From assembly GCF_000143415.4 (NCBI RefSeq), contig NW_003314309.1, positions 1,305,408 through 1,369,407 on the forward strand: a stretch of DNA of 64,000 nt. The letters run 5' to 3'. Below, piece by piece: positions 54,974 to 64,000 of the stretch. Under the pieces are notes generated by a model. That model ran no database searches. It was not told the DNA's origin and worked only from the letters and a program-made list of their open reading frames with translations. The translations under genes and the position numbers were made by a program. This DNA is from Selaginella moellendorffii (taxonomy: Eukaryota; Streptophyta; Lycopodiopsida; Selaginellales; Selaginellaceae). Every line of letters starts with the position of its first letter. Position 1 is the stretch's first letter.

Positions 54974-55057
54974 GGAATGGAAATCGAGGAAGAAATGCGC
55001 TCTAGCTAGGGTTTATGGCTTCCCGCCACTAGTTAAGTAGTAGCGTTTATTTCTATT

Positions 55058-58000
55058 CTATTTGGTTACAAGCGCATTGGAGCCATCGCTCACAACGTAG
55101 TTGTCGTTGATGAGGATTATATCCGTGTTTGGAACTCCCCCACAGTAGAAGACATTGTCTTCGTTGTCGCGGAGAGTTTGCTCGTCGCTGCTAAAGAGAA
55201 TCGAATGTGGACAAATTTCGCTGTCGATCAGATGTCTCGAGTTTGCCGCGATTGCTTTCCTCACGTAGCCTTTGTAGACGAGCAAGTCGTCCACCAAAAT
55301 CTGCCATTGTATCGCTGTAAGTGATTGAAACAAAGCGAGAAAAGCTCCAGGAGTTTACCTCGATCTCACGGACACCAAACGTGGGATTCCGGCTGTAGTT
55401 CCAGATCTTCACGAGGGATAACATCACAGGCTCGTTGAAATACAAATAGATCTGGTTACCCTGTGAGAGAAAAGAAACAGCACTACTTAGACTCGAAAGA
55501 GAAAAATGCTTGAAACTTACTTCGGTATAATCTCGTACGCTCAACCACATGTTTTGAGTGTCCCAGGTGTTGTTCACTCCATTGAAAAGCTTCTCTGGAT
55601 TGCTGAAATGAGTGGTCATGTCAGGCAAGACGTGAACATTGTCTGTGGCATATGTCAAGGCCTCCAAAATCAGAAAAGGAAGGAAAAAACTCGAAGGATA
55701 CGTTTTAAGACGGGGACACTTTGGCCCAGCTCGTCAAATAGCTCGATTCCATTGAGTCCCAGATACTGGTGGTCTCCCCAAGTTGAGAGAAGCACAAACT
55801 TGATCACATCTGAAAGACAAAAAAGACAAAAAAGTTCACGTATTTTGCAATGAAGTAGTTACTTACGCCCAGAGGGAAACAAGGGCGTGAGATACTCCTG
55901 TAGAACAAGCTTAGCGTAAATCCGCCTTTGCTTGACATTCTCTCTAACGTTGTGCTGTTTTAAGAAACCACCATTACAATGAAAACATTCACTTCAGCTA
56001 CCAGATTGGTTACCTTTTCAAGTTGCTGGAGATTTCTTTTGGATCTCTTGTACAGCGTCAAAACCTGCCCAAAGTCGAACTTGTCCGTCCCGGGAGCTGA
56101 AAACCGAGTTGAGACTGAAATATCAAGTTAAAACACATACCTTTTCTTAACAGGAAGCCTCCTGCCGGTGAAACTTCGACGTTATCAACGAGAACCTGTA
56201 TCCATTTTACCTGCAAAGCCGCCGAGTTCTTTAGCAGGCATGAAAGCAAACATAACTTACACCACGGAACGTGTCGTCTAAACTCTTGTTGTAGTTCCAG
56301 AATCTGAAAGCTGACATTGTCACCGGCCTTTTAAAGTCGATCTCCAGGAAGTGCTCAGCCTCCGGACCATCATACGGCACAAGCCACATATGCCGATCAT
56401 CCGTTGTCACATTACATCCGTCGACAAGCTTATCAAGCGTCCTGTAGTCTCCGGTATGCCCTGGTATATCGTTCAAGTCCCTTGGCTTTCCAGTGATAAA
56501 CTCACTCTGAATTGAGTGTGCATTTCCATTCTCGTCCAGCACCTGCAGAAACAAGTCTCTTCACGTTACCAACAGTAGCGGACGAAAAGAGATTCTAATC
56601 CACTTACACGAATGTTATGCGAAAGTAGTGGGAGTTCTGGTAAAAGGTACGAGCCTGGATTCCAGTCAGTCCAAAGTAATAGCAATCTCCCCAAGACCTG
56701 AGTAGATTGAGCCTGAGAACACGTCCCATTGGCGCTTTATCCGAACCACAGTGGTCGTGTAATGACTGTCCAACGCGCTTGCCCTGAGAGGAAGGCACCG
56801 GGAGCTTAAACACGGGATTTTGTAAAGGACTTCCAATGTAGGCCTCGGTATCCTCGTTCATGTCATGTAATCCGTCGCTTCCTGGAGAGCCTTTTTTCTT
56901 GTAAGTTTGCGCGTCATGCATCTCTATGGCACACAGGCTGGCCTGAAAAACATCACGACACATGAAATGAAAGGAAAGAAAAAAGATGAAGCTACTAACC
57001 TCATTGTTTGTGAAGAGAATTGGCTCAGCATTGTTGTAAGCGTCAGAGAGCAAGCCGGATGCTCGTCGCAATTCTCCATAAAATATGAGCTGAGAGTCGA
57101 GGAACATACGGATCAACCTGGCACCGCGGTAAGTATGCATTGTCGACTTGTTGTAGTTCCAAAACCGGACCATTCCCAGCAAAGTTGGCCCCTCGAGAGA
57201 AATGGTGATGGTGCAAGGATGTCCCGGAGAGAAAGGTGCGAGCCACATATGAGAATCGTCGCACGTCAGGTTGACATTGTCGACCAGCCTTTCCACGGGA
57301 CACGGACTGCAGTTAAGTCCCGAGAGGAGAGCTGCGGTTGTGTAGCCCACACTGATTTGCTTCCTCGAGTCGATGTGCACCACCTGTCCAGCGTCGTCAA
57401 AGATCTCAATGCCGGAGAGACCAACGTAGTGTGGATCACCCCATGAGCTGTGAATGTCGATCGTCAGCTTCATTCCAAGAGGTAGGAGCGGAATGGAGAA
57501 GTCACTCGGCGCTACAAGCTCCGATATTTGTTGCTCGTCACCGTCTAGCTCTTCTAAGTCTGCATCGTCGGTGTAGCTTAGAGCTTGGAGAAGCGCTGCT
57601 TTGTCGGCTGATTCGTCGAGCATGTCGACCGAGAACATTTCATACGTTGCATCCGCGGACAAGTTCGCACTGACAACTTTCTGGCTCACATTTTGCTCGA
57701 ACTTATTGTAGAAAGTACAAGTGTCTGTAAACAAAGAAAAAAGCTCTGAGCGGATATTGTAGTCGTTTCAGAAGTCTTACCTTCACCGTCTGAGTTTAGT
57801 ATCCTTTCAATCTCCTCGAGCTCCATATTGTCTTCCTCGAGCTTGTCTATGTCGGCTTGCAGATTGTCGTCAGCGTCGTCGGTCTCCTCTGGTTGTGGTT
57901 CCCTTTTCGAAGCGATACTACGCTGCAAGTAACGAGCAGCCCTGGACCATATTGACTCCGTTTCAACCTTTTCCACGGCCTGCCTCGTCGCAAGCTTATT

Positions 58001-60107
58001 ACCAGCGACTTCAGAGTCTTCAAATTTTGGAGACGAGGAGTTTAGCCTGAAAGTTACACGTAGATCCAGGAAAAAAGATTAAAGGAACTTCGGTTTATAC
58101 CTTGAAACTTCGAATTCCAGCTTCGGAGATGGAGGAGTTATCGAGATTGATTTTCCAATGGACGGATTTGGCAATGTCACTCCTTCCCGCAGTGGTATTC
58201 GTGTGCACGAATCATATACTTGGCTCCCGGATGACTTTGAAACCGTTCCCTGCCACGCTATCTCCCCGTCTATCAAAACTTGCAAGTCCCTCACACCTTT
58301 GCCAATACTTTGGGTGTGATTCCAAACTTCAAGGTGTCCGATCGAAGTGTCTTCCGAAGGTAGCTGAAAGAATATTTCCAGAGGAGGAGAGCCTGGCAAG
58401 GGAAGTAAAGCCTCCCACACGCTAGAATTCACACCACCATCCACAATCCGGCCAAGTTCTTTTGCAGCTTCACAATTCGAGGTGATTTGCATAGGCTGGA
58501 CGTCGATTTTCTTGCCATCAGTGTCAAACAGATCTACCTGCAAAAACACACGAAAGTGCGTAAGAAAGAAAACAAAAATAATCACAAGAAACTGTTCTAG
58601 CAACCACGTAAAAGCACCATCCAAAGCTATCTATCCCAAACTAGTACACTACCTCTTTGCAAAAAGTTCATCCCGCGTCGACTCTGCAGCCTATTACAAA
58701 TTGAGCTTTCATGCGTAGACAAAGGATACCTGCACAAGACCAACGAAGTGCTTGTCGCCCCAAGTTGATAGAATGCGAAGAGATAAGGTACGGGTTTTGC
58801 TGACAGCGGAAACTTCAACTCCTTCACAAGGATGTTCTTGAGGCGTGAGCATGTCGACGTCGCCACCTTCGAGTTTATCCATAACCCCCAGAAGATACTT
58901 GAGCTTGTGGGAGCTAAGAACTTGCAACCGTGCATTGAGAAGCTGTAGCAACGACTGCTCCATGTTTTCGGCTTCTGGCGAGGTAATGTTCCAGCTGATG
59001 GTTGTCTCCCCGTCAGATAGTTGGCCACCTTGATTGTCCTCAGCTTCTAGATCCTTGCTCAATCCCCCCTCCTCTGCTCTGATTCGCTTGTCTTGCTTCT
59101 TCAGTATCGCCGGAACAGTGTCCCAGCTCGCTCTAAAGCGATGCCTCCGCGGCGTCTCCTCCACTTGAGCATGCTTCGAGTCGAGTAAGTTCACTTGAAT
59201 CTCTTCACTGATCCCTTCCAGCAACCGATCGCTAGTCGTCCCTTCTATCCCAACACTATTCTCTTGTTCCAACGTCGCAGACTCTTGGGTTGACAAGTTG
59301 TCTGCTCCAGTGGAATCTCCCCGCTGCGAGAGCTTCCCAAGAGTCTCCACCAGTGCCTCGGAGCTCCTTTGTTTCTCGTTCTCCTCGAGCTTCGCCGACG
59401 AGTCATACGATTTCCTGGCCACCAGCAGCGACTCGATTATGTCCAGAGGATTGTCCTGATAGAAGACGTGGTAAACGATATCCTGGCCGACGTACTCAGG
59501 CGAGTGGAGTGGTCTTTCGGAGTCTTTCGTGAAACCATCCAGAGAGCTGTTAGTACGCAGCTCAACTTGGCGCTGAAAAGCACTTCCGAGAGTCGAGGAC
59601 GTCGAGTGTTGCTGACCAAACTGGACCGGAATTCCATCAACCTGGCAGATTTCTGGATCTGGTGACGGAGAGTGTAACTCGAGAGACTTGTTCTCGTCTT
59701 CTTCCTGGTCATTCTCCTCCGATATGAGCTGCTTGGATTTCTCCAAGTTGTGTTTGATGATCCGGTTCTCGGACTTTAAAGGTTTCATGCTAGCTTTGAT
59801 CCTGGACTCAGCAACCTGGACAAAAGAAAAATCAAAGTCGTGGCTTTGTAAAATTCTCTCTTTGCTACCTTGTGCCAGCCTTTGCTCCTTCCCACACCGA
59901 GTCCTCTCCTGCGATGAGATTAACCAGGGCAGGGAAGAAATTTTAGAAACTCCAAGAAGAAATACCTCTCATCTTTGTTGGATGGACGAACATACAATGG
60001 CCGACGCAAGGGGCTCTTTTCCAGTGCTTTGCTCGCATCACTGCGAAACGATCTATTTCAGCTGATATGGATCGAAATCCCTGCTTACCTCACGACGATG
60101 CAGCCAT
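55058..60107 (-). CDS. KATNIP: Katanin-interacting protein homologue (KATNIP/KIAA0556, DUF4457)
   Basis: A large multi-exon gene from ATG 60107 to TAG 55058. Exon 1 (MAASS) joins through a GTGAGG intron to SDASKALEKSPLRRPLYVRP. A long disordered acidic stretch (58709-59788) is followed by four repeats of a beta-sandwich-like unit. Each contains S(T/S)WGDxHYVGLxGIE and, after 60-80 residues, DDRHMWL then FWNYNKS...TYRGAR; for example SSWGDPHYVGLSGIEIFDDA and TCDDSHMWLAPF, also TTDDRHMWLVPY. These are the DUF4457 signature of KATNIP, a basal-body/microtubule protein needed for cilia in animals. Flowering plants lack cilia; a lycophyte keeps flagellate sperm. Same strand as MSH6, 85 bp upstream of it. 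Confidence 0.85.
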
Positions 60108-60385
60108 ATTTCTTGCTCGTATCCGTTCTCATCTTCCCAAACCGGGCAAACATCTCAGATGCTCCGGCGCTCGGCATCCATTCCACTGTCGCATTGCACC
60201 CTTGGATTCCTGCCACTTTCGAGCACACCACCGCATTCTATCTCGATCGATGGCAATCGCCTCCACTCTCATCCACGCTTCATCTGCCCTAGCCAACTGA
60301 TTCATAGCTCTGCCCACGTGGCCCAAACGTGAAATTACAAGTAAAAAAGGTGAAATTCGCAAGCTAAGTAAATAACTGAAGTGAA
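60108..60385. promoter_or_regulatory. Upstream region of KATNIP, downstream of the GDSL gene
   Basis: GC-rich from 60108 to about 60300, turning AT-rich at the GDSL end. No gene; the short frames here have no known motif. Confidence 0.4.
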
Positions 60386-61545
60386 TTAAGAATTCATATC
60401 AATCAATTTTAAGAGGATGGCACAGCCGGGCAATAAATTCACAGTTGGAATAATATAATTAGAAACGAGTTTAGACGAAACTTCATAAAATTGCTGAGTG
60501 AAATGAGTGCCATCAAATAGTAAATATTCACTTGGATTGTTGCACACAGTACCACTTGGTGATCCACAACCACATAGTGCTGTATTATTATCAGTAACGC
60601 AATTGAAATTACCTTCAGGTATCCCACAACAAGCTTGTTTATAACTTTTAAATCCATATTGCTCCATCTTTTCAATTATATCATTACTTGCAGAAAACCA
60701 ATCAAAATAATATATTTCCATATTATCATTTTGATTATTAATATCATTTACCATATCTAATAATTTCTTATTAAATAAATCAATAGTATTTCTAACCTCA
60801 ACAAGACATCCAAGTTTGTCATAATGCATCCCAGCTGCATTAGAAAATAATTGTAAATAGCTAGGAGCACAATCATAACGAAGAAGATTCATTACCATAA
60901 AATATTTTGCATCAGAATTATGTAAATCCATAATACTAGATTTGATGCCCTTAACTACGGCTGGAATTGTAATATTCATCACATATGCAAAATTTGGCAT
61001 GCCATAACCAAGATCATTGCCACCAATTTCAATATAATAAAGTGCTTTTTCATATAGCATTTTTTTTTATCAAGTTTAGCACCATTTTGATGATCGTCAA
61101 CTTGTTGTTTATGCCATATAAAATCTGAAATTTGAGCAGACAATATATGAGGAGTAACAAAAGATGTGTTATAAACACTAGGTGGACGAACTGTTGCTCC
61201 AGCATAGCCAAAATTTAAACTTGTAAAATAAGTACCATTATAAGTTAAACTTGGAGGCTCAATATCATCCAACTTCAATTGACGAGCTAAATAATCAATA
61301 AATACATACCCATCACAAAATCTTCCAGTGGGCTTTCCCAGTGTAATTCCATATGGTAGATGTCCAGAAAGACTAAATGCACCCAAGCCCGCTGCTACTG
61401 CTTCAAGATTGCGATTGCCAGTATCTGAGAGCGAATCAGAAAAACTAAAGATTGCACTAGGACACAATTTTTGTTCAAAATTACGAGCATCACCATAAAT
61501 CGCCAGCAAAAGGAAAAAAACAAAAGCAAAAAGACTAGAGGCCAT
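60386..61545 (-). pseudogene. GDSL esterase/lipase with a homopolymer frameshift
   Basis: Single-exon gene from ATG 61545 with a signal peptide (MASSLFAFVFFLLLAIYGDA). Block I is FSFSDSLSDTGN, where the usual FGDS Gly is Ser but the nucleophile Ser is present. Block III reads GGNDLG, and block V LFDGTHFTQQ carries the catalytic Asp and His. About 385 codons, the usual length of secreted plant GDSL enzymes, which hydrolyse wall or cutin esters. At 61060-61068 a run of nine T (nine A on the sense strand) shifts the frame: one more A would join KLDKK to MLYEKALYYIEIGG. Codon use is very AT-rich (TTA, AAT, ATA) unlike its GC-rich neighbours. It is either a sequencing error, a recent break, or a gene of different origin. 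Confidence 0.85.
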
Positions 61546-63107
61546 TAAAACGAATGAAGGTAACAAAATGATTTAACCTTCTATACATTGGTCTAGAGTT
61601 ATGTTTATCTGAACAGCTGATATTTTTGTATGAGCGAAAATATATATATTGTTTCTATAATACTATATAAGTTATGTTTATTTCCACATGTGATATTTTT
61701 GTATCATTTTTTTTATGCTAGTGTTGTGAAATAGTTGCTATTTTATAATCTAGCTTCAAAGTAAGGAACTCGCCAGCAGCACTTCCTAATGGTTGCCTAG
61801 AGCGTTCGAGCTCCAGAAGTGATCCTGGTGACATTTTCCCCACTACAGCTCATAAACATCCTACCACGATGATCCTTCTCTTATGAGCACAAGTTCGAGT
61901 TGTAACCAGGCTCTCACTTCAATATCTGCATTGCAAAAGTGGACTGTAAACAAAGAAATACTGCTAGCAAGTGTTCCTATACAATATCTCTTTGCATCCT
62001 TGACTTTACTAAAGCGAGCACTCAAAGACTTGCCTGGAAAAATTCAATCCAAGTAAAGTGGAACCAGGCATGGCCCGTTCCTCGATGTCACAGTTGATTG
62101 TTCTTCTTTTCTTCTTTGACACTGCAACATGCTCTCCACTCGGGCTCGTAGTATGGCGAATCCGCAGGAATCCCATCCATTAAATTCTTCTCGAGGCATT
62201 TCGTTCAATTGGATGGAAAGCGACAATTTGTATGAACATGAGATAGTCCAGTCCGGTGCACAGTTTCTTTCATCGTGCATTTCGGTTACCATTTGACACC
62301 CATCCGACTCTGGATGTCACGCAAATGAAGCTTGAGACGCGCAGACATATCCATGAAAGCTTTCTCAAGCGCTAGACATTATTGCCTGAACTCCTTTTGA
62401 GACAAATAACGCGAAAGCTCTTTCGAAATATGTCCATTGGCTCGGCGCAAAGTTTTCGATGAAACACGTCCGTTCAGACAAGCTTACCTATGTATCAATG
62501 GGATTTCTTGTTCCCTTGCCAAGAGTTTCCACTCTCATTTGTGGTACTTGCGTCCTTGTAAAATCTCTACTTTCACTGTTGAGCTCTGCAAGAAGGACCA
62601 CCTCGGGCTCCTCCTGAAAGTGTAGAAGGACTTCCGCTCTGTCGCCAGGTTGCAGTTGGTCACCGCAGACTATCTTATTTCCTGTAAGCACTTTCCTCTT
62701 TCATCATCCTCTATCCTTTCGACAAGTCGAAGTGAAAGAGTGAAAGCTGGACAATGTTCTTCAATCGATCAGCATGCTTGAATCATATGGCAGTTCAGGA
62801 GAAGTTTATCCGGCGTATTCGCTCAGGCCTCCTTTTATTTCCTGCGGAACATCACAGCACTCCAGCTCTTCCTGCAAGAAAAGGATTGCAAAATCCACAA
62901 AAAAATAGAAGCTGATCACTCACCTATTGCGCTGCCGCGCCCAACCGCCGAGCTGTGTGTGTGTGTGTGAGAATGGAATACCGCCTTACCAGCCTTTCAA
63001 ATGAGAAGTTTCCCTTCATTATAATTCTTCGGAAGATGGATTGAATGTAGCATCACCTTCATTCTACTGATAATGGCTTCACCACTCCTGAAATATAATG
63101 ATTTTCA
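61546..63107. other. Intergenic region without recognisable gene
   Basis: AT-rich to about 61700, including AAATATATATATTG (61638-61652) that could be the GDSL TATA region on the minus strand. From 61740 to 62930 the composition looks gene-like (short GC-rich stretches and possible exons), but no frame has a motif I know. A GT microsatellite, (TG)7, lies at 62956-62970. Confidence 0.45.
62956..62970 (+). repeat. GT microsatellite
   Basis: About seven uninterrupted GT units. Confidence 0.9.
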
Positions 63108-63143
63108 GTTTTGATCAAGTCAACCATGGTTTTGATCAAGTCA
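63108..63143 (+). promoter_or_regulatory. 15-bp direct repeat in the germin promoter, W-box-like
   Basis: GTTTTGATCAAGTCA occurs at 63108-63122 and 63129-63143, six bases apart. AGTCAA is the reverse of the W-box core TTGAC(T), which binds WRKY factors. It lies about 180-215 bp before the ATG. Function is inference. Confidence 0.5.
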
Positions 63144-63221
63144 TTTTGAACCAGTGAAATTAACGTGTTCTCCTGTGTCCCAGTAAAATGACCAAGTCAG
63201 ATCTGGAGTGCTCACAACTCC

Positions 63222-63229
63222 TATATAAA
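63222..63229 (+). promoter_or_regulatory. TATA box of the germin-like gene
   Basis: TATATAAA, 93 bp before the ATG. With a start about 25-30 bp downstream this gives a 5' UTR of some 60-65 nt. Confidence 0.85.
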
Positions 63230-63321
63230 CTCGAGGGACCTCCTCATACTCCTCACTCCATTCCTCAGCAATCACAACAAAATATCAAAAGCTTCGATCA
63301 ATCTCTGTGTGAACATACAAG

Positions 63322-63975
63322 ATGTCCTACAAGTTAGCCATTTGTCTAGTTGCCATTTCCGCCATTGCTTTTGTCCATGGATCAGATGAAGATGCCCTCC
63401 AGGATTTCTGTGTCCGTGACACAAACAGCAACACCAACGTCAATGGATTCATTTGCAAGCCTGCAGCTGCAACTCTAGCCAGTGATTTCAAGTTCCAGGG
63501 ACTCCGGAACCCCGGGAACACCAACAACAAGCTCGGTTCAATGGTCACCAATGCAAATGTTGGTGAATTCCCGGGAATCAACACTCTTGGAGTCTCTTTT
63601 GCGAGGATCGATTATGCCCCTTACGGTGTCAATCCCCCTCACGTCCACCCACGAGGAACAGAGCTCCTGTTCGTCCAGCAAGGAACACTCTACGTTGGAT
63701 TCGTGAGCACCACCAACAACACACTCTTCGCTCAAACTTTGCATCCAGGGGACCTCTTTGTGTTTCCGCGTGGCCTAGTTCACTTCCAGCTCAATCTTGG
63801 AAAGACACCTGCTGTTGCTCTTGCGGGATTCAATTCCCAGAATCCTGGAGTCACTCAGGTCGCGAAAGCAGTGTTTGCATCTAACCCTCCCATTTACGAT
63901 GCCGTCATCGAGAGGGCATTCCAGATCAATCCCAAACTGATCCAGCAGCTCAGGGACCTCATCAAGCAAACTTAA
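63322..63975 (+). CDS. Germin-like protein (cupin), intronless, complete
   Basis: A 217-aa intact single exon with a signal peptide (MSYKLAICLVAISAIAFVHG) ending near residue 20. Germin box 1 is PPHVHPRGTELLFVQQG with His, His and Glu metal ligands, and box 2 is GDLFVFPRGLVHFQLN with the fourth ligand His. Cysteines at the N-terminus (DFCVRD ... FICKP) form the usual disulfide. Family members are secreted Mn-binding beta-barrel hexamers in the cell wall; some have superoxide dismutase or oxalate oxidase activity. The Mn ligands are all present, so activity is possible. The upstream TATA box and WRKY-type repeats hint at stress-inducible expression. Size matches the family. Confidence 0.96.
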   Translation: MSYKLAICLVAISAIAFVHGSDEDALQDFCVRDTNSNTNVNGFICKPAAATLASDFKFQGLRNPGNTNNKLGSMVTNANVGEFPGINTLGVSFARIDYAPYGVNPPHVHPRGTELLFVQQGTLYVGFVSTTNNTLFAQTLHPGDLFVFPRGLVHFQLNLGKTPAVALAGFNSQNPGVTQVAKAVFASNPPIYDAVIERAFQINPKLIQQLRDLIKQT

Positions 63976-64000
63976 GCAATTTGTTCTCGTAAAGATTCTT

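Noticed and set aside
61740-62930. Gene between the GDSL and germin genes
   Set aside because: Composition is gene-like in places but no frame longer than about 80 codons and no motif; could be an RNA or a decayed gene.

Overview
The window looks like nuclear DNA of a land plant with compact genes. The evidence is many introns of about 45-60 nt, chromodomain Ty3/gypsy retrotransposons (chromoviruses), a germin-like protein, a CYP72-clan-like P450, TTTAGGG telomere-type repeats, and a ciliary-type katanin-interacting protein next to plant nuclear genes. A seed-free plant with swimming sperm fits best, most likely a lycophyte such as Selaginella. That assignment is inference from gene style, not from a database match.

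Layout. (1) About 1-7,800 is AT-rich and holds a broken minus-strand Ty3/gypsy pol remnant. It is split by a solo LTR (4122-5886) flanked by a 5-bp target duplication, ACACC. (2) About 7,970-21,410 is the unusual part. Two divergent genes lie in a zone dotted with about 25 copies of a 22-bp near-perfect palindrome (arm ATGGCRTGNGG). The minus gene (9343-12240) carries conserved blocks of a large plant/oomycete-type uncharacterised family that may be nuclease- or transposase-like. The plus gene (15441-21062) is a long multi-exon gene ending in an FCP1/HAD phosphatase domain. The palindromes sit between the genes, inside very short introns just before the 3' splice site, and twice in a coding exon. 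Both genes carry in-frame stops, almost all TAG. (3) About 21,470-40,640 is a retrotransposon nest: two more chromovirus pol remnants on the minus strand, old LTR-like pieces, and a complete non-coding LTR element (26877-34345) with TGGTG target duplications, an initiator-Met-tRNA primer-binding site and about 1.7-kb LTRs. It is a LARD-type non-autonomous element of the same family as the solo LTR at 4122. (4) About 40,900-64,000 is a gene-dense, intron-rich housekeeping segment: a sugar-transporter gene fragment, an RBM41/U11-U12-65K-like RNA-binding protein (minus), a small coiled-coil protein (plus), a UXT prefoldin-like protein (plus), a RING-finger protein (plus), a membrane protein (minus), a cytochrome P450 (plus), MSH6 (minus), a KATNIP homologue (minus), an AT-rich frameshifted GDSL esterase (minus) and an intact germin-like protein (plus).

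How the parts relate. The housekeeping genes are packed tightly. Gaps between neighbours can be under 100 bp, and RBM41-like and the coiled-coil gene share a divergent promoter of at most 72 bp. There is no operon logic; functions are independent. The best candidate for an undescribed system is the palindrome-studded two-gene region. It may be a large mobile element whose palindromes have become introns (introner-like), or whose palindromes are binding sites for an encoded protein.
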